DNA of 25,194 bases, from NCBI GenBank assembly GCA_910588895.1, contig CAJUSS010000043.1, positions 1 to 25,194 on the forward strand, in the 5' to 3' direction. The translations under genes and the position numbers were made by a program. The notes below the pieces were generated by a model, which did no database searches, was not told the DNA's origin, and was given only the letters and a program-made list of their open reading frames with translations. Each line of letters begins with the position of its first letter. Within the stretch, counting starts at the first letter, position 1. Positions 6,829-14,428 of the stretch are shown here, piece after piece. Source of the stretch: an uncultured Lachnospiraceae bacterium (lineage in GTDB: Bacteria > Bacillota > Clostridia > Lachnospirales > Lachnospiraceae).

Positions 6829-9081
6829 ATGGCTAGAGGGCAAGTCAGGAAAAAGCAGATCCAGCAGATAAAAAGGCCAGAGGTCCAGGTCCAGTCGGAG
6901 CAGATGGTGTTTGCCATGGACATCGGCACACGGAGCGTCATCGGCATGGTGGGGGTCGTGGAAGAGGGCAAGGTGAAGATCGTTGCCATCGAAAAGGAAG
7001 AGCACACGGAGCGTGCCATGATCGACGGCCAGATCGAGAACATCGAGAAGGTATCCGCATTGGCGGACAAGATCAAGAAGCGCCTGGAAAAAAAGGTGCA
7101 TGTGAAGCTGGAGCGGGTCTGTGTGGCGGCGGCCGGACGAGCCTTACGGACTAAGCGGGCGGACTATGAGATGGAGCTGCAGGGCGCGCAGCTGATCGAC
7201 GACGAGGTGATCAGCCGCCTGGAGGCAGGGGCCATCAGCAAGGCGGAGGAAGCCTTTGATGCGGAAAATGAGGCTCAGGAGGACCACCGCCGTTTTTATC
7301 TGGTGGGCTATACGGTGTGCCAGTATTATCTGGATCAATATATGATGTCCAGCTTAAAAGACCACCGGGGGCGTCTGGTGAAGGTGGATCTGATCGCCAC
7401 CTTTCTCCCCAGCGAGGTGGTGGAGAGCTTATATACCACTATGAACAAGATCGGGCTGGAGGTAGCCAGCATCACCCTGGAGCCGATCGCGGCGATCAAC
7501 GCGGCGATCCCGGAGAACATCCGTCTGTTGAACCTGGTCATGGTGGATATCGGCGCTGGCACCTCCGATATCGCCGCCTGTACCGGCGGCAGCGTCACCG
7601 GCTATACCATGGCGACCGTGGCGGGAGATGAGATCACGGAAGCGATCATGAAGGGATATCTGGTGGATTTTTCCACCGCAGAGGCGATCAAGGCGGAGCT
7701 GGAACAGAAGGAAGAGGTGACGTTTGTCGATATCCTGGGGATGGAGCAGAAGGTCACCCGGGCAGAGATCGAGCAGTGCATCCAGGGAGCGGTGGAGTTT
7801 TTGTGCAAGGAGATCACGGAAAAGGTCCTGGAGATCAACGGAAATCCGCCCTCTGCCTTGTTCCTGGCCGGTGGCGGGAGCAAGTTGGCCGGGTTAAAGG
7901 ACAAGATCACCCAGGCCCTTAAGATGGAGGCCAGCCGTGTGGCTGTGGCGGGGAATTATTTCCGGGCCAATGCCTTTTCGGATGAGTATGATCTGAACGA
8001 TCCGGAGTATGCCACTCCTCTGGGGATCGCGCTCTCCTCCGGGCTGAACCTGATCAATGACAGCTTCCGTGTGATCTTGAACGGACGGGCGGCAAAGCTC
8101 TTTAGGAGCGGCAGCTTCACGGCCCTGAACCTTTTGATGATGAACGGCTATAATCTGCGGGATATGCTGGGCCGTCCTGGTGCTAACCTGGCGATCACGG
8201 TCAACGGGCGGCGGAAGGTATTTTACGGCACCACAGGCCAGCCGGCATCCCTGCTGATCAATAAAAAGGAAGGGAAGCTGTCGGAGATCATCCATGCAGG
8301 CGACAGCATCGACTTTATCCCTGCGGTCCAGGGCATCCCGGCTGCGGCGTGTCTGAAAGATGTGGAGGGTGCGTCCACCTGTCTCTCGATCACCTTGAAC
8401 GGGAGGATCGCGGACTTAAAGACGCCTTTAAAGAACGGGGATGCGGTCACGATCAAGCTGCCTCCGGAGGAAAAGCCTGAGGAAGAAGGGACGGGAGCAG
8501 GAGTGGCTGATCGTGAGCCGGGAGCGGAAACGGCGGTGGCTGATCGTGAGCCGGGAGCGGAAACGGCGGTGGCTGTCCGTGAGCCGGGAGAAGGAGCGGT
8601 GACCGCTGCCCCTGAGCCGCAGGAAGGGCTGGCGGCCGCCCTGCCGTCGGCGAAGACAGGTGCAGGATCGGCTGGGACGGATGCAGAAGGGGCCGCTGCT
8701 TTAGAGCAGCCCCGCAGTAAGGCAGGGGCCATCCCGCCTGCAGAGAAGCGGATGGAAGAGGTACATAGGATGAACACAGATCCAGCCCCTCAGGCGCCAG
8801 AAGCCTTGGGGGCATCCACAGCAGCGCCCGCTGCAAAAGAGGCGCCTGCGGGGGCTGCTGCGAAAAGAAAAGAGATCCTTTTCTATCTGAACGGCGCCCC
8901 CCTTCGTCTGCCCATTAAGGAAGACGGCAGCTCGTATTACCTGATGGACCTGATCGAATATTCCGGCATCGACTTAAAGAACCCCAAGGGCCAGGTCCTG
9001 CTGACCGTGAACGGGCTGCCGGGGATGTTCCAGCAGGAATTACGGGCGCGAGACACGGTCTATATCCAGGAAAGCGTCTGA
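6829..9081 (+). CDS. FtsA-like actin-fold ATPase with long repeat-rich C-terminal extension
   Basis: This is a 750-residue protein of the FtsA/PilM/MreB actin-like ATPase superfamily. The visible nucleotide-binding motifs are phosphate-1 DIGTRSVIG at 31-39, phosphate-2 DIGAGTSDIAA at 240-250 and the adenosine motif LAGGGSKLAGL at 346-356. FtsA proper is about 400-450 residues, so this one carries roughly 300 extra. After residue 450 come two modules with the pattern T-hydrophobic-NG followed by a GD motif (around 457-492 and 522-538). A Pro/Ala/Glu-rich linker follows with 11-residue repeats at 559-591, and a third similar module lies at about 679-750. No FtsA C-terminal amphipathic membrane helix is evident. 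The start at ATG 6829 is set by AGGAGG six bases upstream. A role in division or envelope organisation is inferred from the family. It may instead be a PilM-like adaptor, but no pilus genes are nearby. It has its own promoter and precedes a MacAB-like exporter by about 97 bases. Confidence 0.82.
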   Translation: MARGQVRKKQIQQIKRPEVQVQSEQMVFAMDIGTRSVIGMVGVVEEGKVKIVAIEKEEHTERAMIDGQIENIEKVSALADKIKKRLEKKVHVKLERVCVAAAGRALRTKRADYEMELQGAQLIDDEVISRLEAGAISKAEEAFDAENEAQEDHRRFYLVGYTVCQYYLDQYMMSSLKDHRGRLVKVDLIATFLPSEVVESLYTTMNKIGLEVASITLEPIAAINAAIPENIRLLNLVMVDIGAGTSDIAACTGGSVTGYTMATVAGDEITEAIMKGYLVDFSTAEAIKAELEQKEEVTFVDILGMEQKVTRAEIEQCIQGAVEFLCKEITEKVLEINGNPPSALFLAGGGSKLAGLKDKITQALKMEASRVAVAGNYFRANAFSDEYDLNDPEYATPLGIALSSGLNLINDSFRVILNGRAAKLFRSGSFTALNLLMMNGYNLRDMLGRPGANLAITVNGRRKVFYGTTGQPASLLINKKEGKLSEIIHAGDSIDFIPAVQGIPAAACLKDVEGASTCLSITLNGRIADLKTPLKNGDAVTIKLPPEEKPEEEGTGAGVADREPGAETAVADREPGAETAVAVREPGEGAVTAAPEPQEGLAAALPSAKTGAGSAGTDAEGAAALEQPRSKAGAIPPAEKRMEEVHRMNTDPAPQAPEALGASTAAPAAKEAPAGAAAKRKEILFYLNGAPLRLPIKEDGSSYYLMDLIEYSGIDLKNPKGQVLLTVNGLPGMFQQELRARDTVYIQESV
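8503..8601 (+). repeat. 33-bp in-frame tandem repeat, three units
   Basis: Units 8503-8535 and 8536-8568 are identical. The third unit, at 8569-8601, is diverged. Each encodes VADREPGAETA or a variant of it. The period is a multiple of three, so copy-number change would lengthen or shorten the linker of the FtsA-like protein without breaking the frame. Confidence 0.9.
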
Positions 9082-9177
9082 TCTTCGGAGCGGTCAAAAA
9101 CAGGAAACAAAAACATGGGAAAAATGAAGTAAATGGAAATCCTCTTTCGTTTTACAAAACAGAAGGAGGTTTTTTTA

Positions 9178-10659
9178 ATGGACAGACCAAGAGAAAAGAA
9201 GGATCGGCAGGAAGAGCTTATGATAGAAACGACGGGATCTTCTCCGTCTGCACAGGCAGATGGAGAAGAGATGGCGCAGAGCCAGACAGCAGGGAAGATG
9301 AAAGACGATGTTTTTAACAGAGAGCTGGAAAAGCTGATGACGGCGGAGCCGGAGGGCAGGAAGGGAAAAAAGAAAAAGAAGAAAGGAAATGCCAAAGGGC
9401 AGGGAAGGCCGAGATGGAGCCGGAAGAAAAAGCTCCTGGCGGCGGCAGGCGGGCTGGCAGTCCTGATCATCGCGGGAAGACTCTTTCTTGGCGGCGGGAA
9501 GGAGGCCGCTCCCTTGGTGGCTACCCAGGCGCTGGAGCGGGGGAGCGTGCAGGAGCGTCTGACCGTGACCGGCCCGGTATCAGGAACAGACAGCGTGGAT
9601 GTGGTGTCCAATCTGCATGCGGAGGTCTTGGAGCTGAAAGTCAAGGAAGGGCAGCAGGTGGAAAAGGATCAGCTTTTGGCCGTGGTAGACAGCTCCGATC
9701 TGGAGAAAGAGCTGGAGATCGCCCAGAACGCCTATGATCTGGCGGTGGTGACCAAGGAGGAGAAGCAGCGGGAAGCAGAGCGGGGGTATGATAAGGCTCT
9801 CCAGGATATCAAGACCGCCAAGGATGCGCTGGACCGGACGGCGATCATGGTACAGGCCGGCGACCAGGCCCCGGTGGCCTTAGAGCAGGCGCGAGATACA
9901 TATGCCGACGCGCTCAGGGCGGCAGATGCCTACCGTTTGGTGGATGGAAGACCGGCGGCGGACGAATCCTATGACCTCCAGATCCGCAACGCCGGCTTTG
10001 AGTTGGAGAAGAAGCGGGAGGACTTACAGAGCGCCCAGATCAAGAGCCCGATCGCAGGGACTGTGGTCCGGGTCAACACCAAGGTGGGGCAGTTCGCCGA
10101 TAAGCCAGAAGATGAAAAGCCCATGTTCATCATCGAGAACTTAGACCAGCTGGAGCTGGAGATCAAGATCAGCGAGTATTCCATCGGAAAGGTAAAAGAG
10201 GGACAGCCGGTGACCATCTCCGCCGATATCCTGGGCGACAGCACGGTGGCGGGCACAGTGGCCCAGATCTCACCTACTGGTGAGGAGAAGGGCGGCGGTT
10301 CCACCGAGCGGGTGATCCCCACCACGATCCAGATCCAGGATAAGGATACGAAGCTGATCGCCGGGATCACGGCGAAGGCGGAGATCGTGCTGGAGGAGGC
10401 GATGGATGCCCTCATCGTGCCCGCATCGGCCATCCTGCAGCTGGAGGACGGCAGCTTGTGCGTACAGAAAGTGGCAGAAGGAAAGATCCATCAGGTCCCC
10501 GTAAAGATCGGCGTGGAGGGCGATCTTATGACCGAGATCATCCCGGCGGAGGGGGAGGAGCTCCAGGAAGGCGATCAGATCGTCACGGCTGCCTCTCCCA
10601 TGTTCACAGAAGGGATGGCGGTGACCGTATTAGGCGCGGACCTTTTGGCCGGCCAGTGA
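9178..10659 (+). CDS. HlyD/MacA-like membrane fusion protein of an ABC exporter
   Basis: This is a 493-residue adaptor subunit of an efflux system. It has a long charged cytoplasmic N-terminus of about 80 residues, including a lysine-rich block just before one membrane helix (about 85-105). The extracellular part follows. The first half of a lipoyl-like barrel-sandwich domain contains NLHAEVLELKVKEGQQVEKD. A coiled-coil hairpin rich in Glu, Lys and Gln comes next, then the second half of the lipoyl domain with SPIAGTVVRVNTKVGQF. Beta-barrel and membrane-proximal domains complete the protein. The start is ATG 9178, with a strong AAGGAGG at 9163-9169; an earlier in-frame ATG at 9133 lacks one. 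The ATPase gene begins 28 bases downstream and the permease follows, giving the usual MacAB-type trio. In a single-membrane cell no TolC partner is needed, and none is seen. Substrate is unknown; peptides, antibiotics or lipids are possibilities for the family. Confidence 0.9.
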   Translation: MDRPREKKDRQEELMIETTGSSPSAQADGEEMAQSQTAGKMKDDVFNRELEKLMTAEPEGRKGKKKKKKGNAKGQGRPRWSRKKKLLAAAGGLAVLIIAGRLFLGGGKEAAPLVATQALERGSVQERLTVTGPVSGTDSVDVVSNLHAEVLELKVKEGQQVEKDQLLAVVDSSDLEKELEIAQNAYDLAVVTKEEKQREAERGYDKALQDIKTAKDALDRTAIMVQAGDQAPVALEQARDTYADALRAADAYRLVDGRPAADESYDLQIRNAGFELEKKREDLQSAQIKSPIAGTVVRVNTKVGQFADKPEDEKPMFIIENLDQLELEIKISEYSIGKVKEGQPVTISADILGDSTVAGTVAQISPTGEEKGGGSTERVIPTTIQIQDKDTKLIAGITAKAEIVLEEAMDALIVPASAILQLEDGSLCVQKVAEGKIHQVPVKIGVEGDLMTEIIPAEGEELQEGDQIVTAASPMFTEGMAVTVLGADLLAGQ

Positions 10660-10687
10660 AAAGTAACGGAAAGAGGGCATTGAACAT

Positions 10688-11539
10688 ATGATCCATAAAG
10701 ATCTGGGACAGCTTTTCAGGCTGAAAAGGAAAAAGCTGCCCGCCTATATGACAGAAAACGTGAGCCAGGATCTGATCTGTTTAGAGGACCTGGTAAAGAT
10801 CTATGACACCGGAGCCATCAAGGTCCTGGGCTTAAAGCGGATCGACCTGACCATAAAGCGGGGCGATTTTGTGGCGATCATGGGTCAGTCCGGTTCTGGA
10901 AAATCTACCTTGATGAACATCCTGGGCTGTCTGGACCGGCCCTCCATGGGCCACTATTATCTGGACGGCATCGACACGGCGGCCTTGAGTTCGGACCAGC
11001 TTTCCGAGGTGCGGAATCGGAAGATCGGATTTGTCTTCCAGTCCTTCAACCTGATCCCCAGGACCTCCGCCCTGAAAAATGTAGAGCTGCCCATGACCTA
11101 TGCCCATGACCTTTCCAAGAAGGAACGGCAGGAGCGGGCGCGGGCGCTTTTGGAGCGGGTGGGACTGGGAGCCAGAGCCCAGCATATGCCCAATGAGATG
11201 TCGGGAGGCCAGCGGCAGAGAGTGGCGATCGCAAGGGCCCTGGCAAATGAGCCGCCATTGATCTTGGCCGATGAGCCTACCGGGAACCTGGATACGGCAT
11301 CGTCTGTGGAGATCATGGAGCTGTTCTCCCAGCTCCACAAGGACGGGGCCACCGTGGTGGTGGTCACCCATGAGGAGGATATCGCCGCATTCACCGAGCG
11401 GGTGATCCGCTTTAGGGACGGGCAGATCGTCAGCGATCAGCGGACTGGGGGCGGAAGGCCGGCATCTGGCGTCAACCTGGCAGACCGCAGAGTACCGGAT
11501 GCCTGTGTACCGGGACGTGAGAAGGGAGGGGATGCGTGA
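10688..11539 (+). CDS. ABC transporter ATP-binding protein, MacB/LolD type
   Basis: This 283-residue nucleotide-binding subunit would power the exporter formed with its two neighbours. All motifs are present: Walker A GQSGSGKST with Lys72, the Q-loop in FVFQSFNLIPR, signature MSGGQRQRVAIARAL with Ser172, Walker B LILADEPTGNLD with Asp195 and Glu196, and the switch His228 in VVVTHEED. The sequence is of the LolD/MacB/FtsE class. Its N-terminus is about 30-35 residues longer than usual for these ATPases (core begins near LICLEDLVKIY), and a tail of about 30 residues follows the core. The start at ATG 10688 has a GAGGG about 10 bases upstream. ATG 10748 is an in-frame alternative that would give the normal length. 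The stop codon shares a base with the permease start (TGATG), so translation of the two is probably coupled. Confidence 0.93.
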   Translation: MIHKDLGQLFRLKRKKLPAYMTENVSQDLICLEDLVKIYDTGAIKVLGLKRIDLTIKRGDFVAIMGQSGSGKSTLMNILGCLDRPSMGHYYLDGIDTAALSSDQLSEVRNRKIGFVFQSFNLIPRTSALKNVELPMTYAHDLSKKERQERARALLERVGLGARAQHMPNEMSGGQRQRVAIARALANEPPLILADEPTGNLDTASSVEIMELFSQLHKDGATVVVVTHEEDIAAFTERVIRFRDGQIVSDQRTGGGRPASGVNLADRRVPDACVPGREKGGDA

Positions 11540-12753
11540 TGCTGCTGGAAAATATGGCGATGGCATTTTCCGCCATAAAAGCGAACAAGATGCGGTCCAT
11601 CCTGACCATGCTGGGGATCGTGATCGGCATCGGCTCGGTGATCGCGATCGTCTCCATCGGAGATACCATGCGCAATATGTTCGCGGATCTGTACAAGGAT
11701 ATCGGGGTGACCCAGGGGTACTGCCAGGTGAAGAGCTGGATGGTGGACGACTGGCGGCAGAGCGATATGTTCACCTTAGACGAGATCGAGCAGATCAAGG
11801 CGGTGTTCGGATCGGAGATCGCTTATATCGACAGTGCGGCGAGTACCAAGGGCGAGGCAGTCTTTGGACGGACCAAGGTGGATTTCAACTACGAGGGGAT
11901 CGACTACAACTACCAGGAGGTGCAGCCAGTCAATATCATCTATGGGCGTCATCTGAACCAGGGCGATATCCTGGGCCGCAGGAAAAATGCGGTCATGGAT
12001 GTGAAGAGTGCCGAAAAGCTCTTCGGCACGGAAAATGCAGTGGGCAAGACCTTCCGCACCACCATTTACGGCGATGTACAGGACTATACGGTGGTGGGCG
12101 TGTATCGGAAGGACCTGAGCCCGATCCAGGCTATGCTCCTGGGAGATAACGGGGACGGCGGTTCAGCCTATATCCCCTATACGATCCTTACCTGGCCCAA
12201 TGACTATTTTACCCAGCTCCATATCTTTGCGTCGGAGGACGTGGAGCTTGGGGACTTTTACCGCCGCTTTTCCGCCTACATCGCGAAGATAAAGGACAGG
12301 ACCCCAGAGCAGATCTATATGTATACGGCCGAAGAGGAGATGATGTCCATGGACCAGATGATGGGCGGGCTTGCCCTGGCTGTGGGCGGGATCGCCGCCA
12401 TCTCTCTGCTGGTGGGTGGGATCGGCATCATGAACATCATGCTGGTCTCCGTCACCGAGCGGACCCGGGAGATCGGCATACGAAAGGCCTTGGGCGCTAA
12501 GACCAGGGATGTGATGATCCAGTTCCTGACAGAATCCGCGATCCTCTCCGCCATGGGCGGCATCATCGGGATCCTGATCGGCGTGGGTATAGTGAGCCTG
12601 GGCGGTCTGGCTTTAGGGGTACCGGTGGTCGTAAAGCCAGGCGTGGTGATCTTGGCTGTAGGCTTTTCCGCTGTGGTGGGTATCTTTTTCGGACTGTACC
12701 CCGCCTCCAAGGCCGCCGGATCCGACCCGATCGACGCCCTGCGCTACGAGTAG
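11539..12753 (+). CDS. MacB/FtsX-type ABC transporter permease
   Basis: This is a 404-residue membrane subunit. The N-terminal helix lies in the region NKMRSILTMLGIVIGIGSVIAIVSIG, which is the classic start of MacB-type permeases. A large extracellular domain (MacB periplasmic core) spans roughly residues 45-260. Three helices of the FtsX domain follow, including the conserved GGIGIMNIMLVSVTERTREIGIRKALGA and a final GLYPASKAAGSDPIDALRYE. The sequence ends as these permeases normally do. ATG 11539 is preferred to the GTG at 11536 because GGGAGGGG at 11524-11531 is correctly spaced. It overlaps the ATPase stop by one base. With the membrane fusion protein and ATPase it forms a complete exporter, and an intrinsic terminator follows. 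In the MacB mechanism these permeases act by mechanotransmission on substrate at the outer face. The substrate here is unknown. Confidence 0.93.
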   Translation: MLLENMAMAFSAIKANKMRSILTMLGIVIGIGSVIAIVSIGDTMRNMFADLYKDIGVTQGYCQVKSWMVDDWRQSDMFTLDEIEQIKAVFGSEIAYIDSAASTKGEAVFGRTKVDFNYEGIDYNYQEVQPVNIIYGRHLNQGDILGRRKNAVMDVKSAEKLFGTENAVGKTFRTTIYGDVQDYTVVGVYRKDLSPIQAMLLGDNGDGGSAYIPYTILTWPNDYFTQLHIFASEDVELGDFYRRFSAYIAKIKDRTPEQIYMYTAEEEMMSMDQMMGGLALAVGGIAAISLLVGGIGIMNIMLVSVTERTREIGIRKALGAKTRDVMIQFLTESAILSAMGGIIGILIGVGIVSLGGLALGVPVVVKPGVVILAVGFSAVVGIFFGLYPASKAAGSDPIDALRYE

Positions 12754-12795
12754 GAGCGGCGGCTCCGGCTTTATGGCAGGACAAGGAACGAGAGT

Positions 12796-12828
12796 AAAAA
12801 AGAGCCCTGTAGACAGGGTTCTTTTTTA
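12796..12828 (+). terminator. Intrinsic terminator after the exporter operon
   Basis: An 8-bp stem pairs 12802-12809 with 12814-12821 (GAGCCCTG/CAGGGTTC, one G-T pair) around a TAGA loop. An A-run upstream and six Ts downstream extend the pairing, so the element may work in both directions. It separates the exporter genes from the promoter of the cdaA region. Confidence 0.9.
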
Positions 12829-12950
12829 TCTACGTCCATTTTTTTAGCGGATCTGCCTACCTTTTATCTGTCAGATCGCAAAAAGGACATCCTTTTTCAT
12901 TACTTTTTTATAAAAATTAAGTATAACTACTCGCAAACCCAGAAATTATA

Positions 12951-12959
12951 TGCTATACT
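12951..12959 (+). promoter_or_regulatory. TG-extended -10 promoter of the cdaA-ptsI operon
   Basis: TGCTATACT gives an extended -10 (TG at 12951-12952, TATACT at 12954-12959). The -35 position 17 bases upstream, TCGCAA at 12931-12936, matches the consensus poorly. The flanking DNA is AT-rich, unlike the surrounding genes. Transcription would start near 12966, giving a leader of under 30 bases to the first gene. Confidence 0.65.
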
Positions 12960-12993
12960 AAGGTGATATGTTATGACAAAAGGAGCAGGCAGT

Positions 12994-13404
12994 ATGCTGA
13001 ACGAAGAAAAGATCAAACTGATGACGAGCATCGCCATGTTTGAGAAAAAGGAAGGAAAGAGGCTCCTCCCTTCCCGCTGTTATTTTAAAAGTGATTATAT
13101 CAGCCGCCATCTGCTCATCGCATTTTTTGGCTATACGTTGTGCTGCTTCTTAGGCCTTGCCCTCTGGGTCCTGTATGACCTGGAGACACTTTTGGGCGGC
13201 ATCGATCTGGATAAGCTCCTGATCGGTGCGGTCAGATATCTGGTGTTCTATCTGGCAGGACTGGTGGTCTATATGCTCTTGACCGCCTTTGTCTACTGGA
13301 AACGGTACGACCACGCCAGCGGGAGCATGCGGATCTATGTGGCCAAGCTAAAGCGCCTTGAGAAGCGGTATGAATACCAGAGCAAGGTGAAAGAGATCCA
13401 CTAA
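12994..13404 (+). CDS. Uncharacterised membrane protein with two helices, first gene of cdaA operon
   Basis: This 136-residue protein has a charged cytoplasmic N-terminus (MLNEEKIK, then EKKEGKRLLPSRCYF). Two hydrophobic segments, at about residues 42-66 and 84-106, are joined by an acidic loop (DLETLLGGIDLDK). The C-terminal tail is basic and probably helical (KLKRLEKRYEYQSKVKEIH). Both ends are probably inside the cell. The frame opens at ATG 12973. ATG 12994 is preferred because AAAGGAG lies eight bases before it, and 12973 lacks a binding site. I recognise no named domain. It is the first gene after the promoter at 12951, and the next gene follows after 29 bases. Its place ahead of a second membrane protein and cdaA suggests a membrane-associated partner, but the sequence does not show a function. 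Confidence 0.8.
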   Translation: MLNEEKIKLMTSIAMFEKKEGKRLLPSRCYFKSDYISRHLLIAFFGYTLCCFLGLALWVLYDLETLLGGIDLDKLLIGAVRYLVFYLAGLVVYMLLTAFVYWKRYDHASGSMRIYVAKLKRLEKRYEYQSKVKEIH

Positions 13405-13433
13405 AGGGATCTATCATTAAGGAGGCGTTCGAC

Positions 13434-14369
13434 ATGATGGGGCTTCTGGTATTTAAGGAACAGTTGAAGACCTTCTATGGAGGATATAGTTATGTCATCG
13501 ACCCGATCAAGAAGGCGGTCCTGTCCCTGACCGTGTTCCTGCTGCTCAATGGCAGCCTGGGATTTATGGAGTTTTTGAAGAACCCGGCGGTCGTCGCGGC
13601 CGCCAGTCTTTTAGGCGCGTTCCTGCCCTTGGGCATGCTGACCTGGATGGCGGCGGCCTTTTTGCTGCTGCATCTGTACAGCCTGTCCCTTGAGCTGGCG
13701 GTGATCACGGGGATCTTAGTGCTGATCGTGGCGATCGTATACTGCGGGCTGCAGCCGGGCTATACCATCCTGATGGTGGTGGGTCCGCTGCTCTTTTTCC
13801 TGCGGGTGCCCTACCTGCTGCCCCTTTTGGTGGGGCTGTCCTGCGGGCTGTCAGCGCTGGTGCCCATGTGCTTTGGCGTTTTCATCTACTATCTGGTGGT
13901 CTATGCCAGGCAGAACGCGGGAGTCTTGGCAGCGGCGGGTACGATCGACATCACCCAGAAGTACATGCAGATCTTGAACAGCCTGCTGGCCAATAAGATG
14001 ATGCTCCTCATGGCAGCGGCAGCGGCGCTGGCGGCAGCGGCGGTGTACTTTATCCGGAGCCTGCCGATCGACCATGCCTGGACGATCGCGATCGTGGTGG
14101 GGACGGCGGTGGAGCTGGCGGCGATCTTCGTGGGACAGTCCACTATGGATGTGAGCCTTTCCATCGGCTCTCTGGCCGTGGGGACCCTGGTGTCGGTCGC
14201 AGCCGCGTTCATCTTTCAGTTTTTTGCATTTGCAGTGGATTACAGCCGGACCGAATTTCTACAATTCCAGGATGATGAGTATTATTATTATGTGAAGGCG
14301 GTCCCGAAGATCGCCGTGACCGCACCGGATGTGAAGGTGCAGAGGATCAATAAAAGAAAGGAGCTCTGA
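13434..14369 (+). CDS. Uncharacterised polytopic membrane protein upstream of cdaA
   Basis: This 311-residue integral membrane protein has about seven to eight hydrophobic segments. They lie near residues 25-45, 51-80, 88-107, 109-158 (probably two), 189-207, 215-234 and 247-270. The soluble C-terminal tail contains a run of tyrosines (DEYYYYVKAVPKIAV) and ends in basic residues. No ATPase, permease signature or catalytic motif is visible. AAGGAGG at 13419-13425 sits eight bases before ATG 13434; a second ATG follows immediately. The gene lies 29 bases after the two-helix protein and ends about 60 bases before the likely cdaA start. From memory, membrane proteins of this kind with the YYYYVKAVPKIAVT-type tail occur next to cdaA in related Clostridia, but I know of no assigned role. 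A transporter or a scaffold for CdaA/CdaR is speculative. Confidence 0.82.
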   Translation: MMGLLVFKEQLKTFYGGYSYVIDPIKKAVLSLTVFLLLNGSLGFMEFLKNPAVVAAASLLGAFLPLGMLTWMAAAFLLLHLYSLSLELAVITGILVLIVAIVYCGLQPGYTILMVVGPLLFFLRVPYLLPLLVGLSCGLSALVPMCFGVFIYYLVVYARQNAGVLAAAGTIDITQKYMQILNSLLANKMMLLMAAAAALAAAAVYFIRSLPIDHAWTIAIVVGTAVELAAIFVGQSTMDVSLSIGSLAVGTLVSVAAAFIFQFFAFAVDYSRTEFLQFQDDEYYYYVKAVPKIAVTAPDVKVQRINKRKEL

Positions 14370-14428
14370 TCCTTTAAGGGCGTGACGGCCCGGGGGAGAG
14401 GATGGGGCAGGAAGGGGGATATGGCACC

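Noticed and set aside
8503..8601. Possible CRISPR-like repeats
   Set aside because: Units are directly adjacent without spacers and are in frame within a gene, so this is a coding tandem repeat.
8223..8777. Ser/Ala/Pro-rich - strand frame with internal repeats
   Set aside because: The repeats are the antisense reading of the 33-bp tandem repeat in the FtsA-like gene, so they are not independent evidence for a protein.
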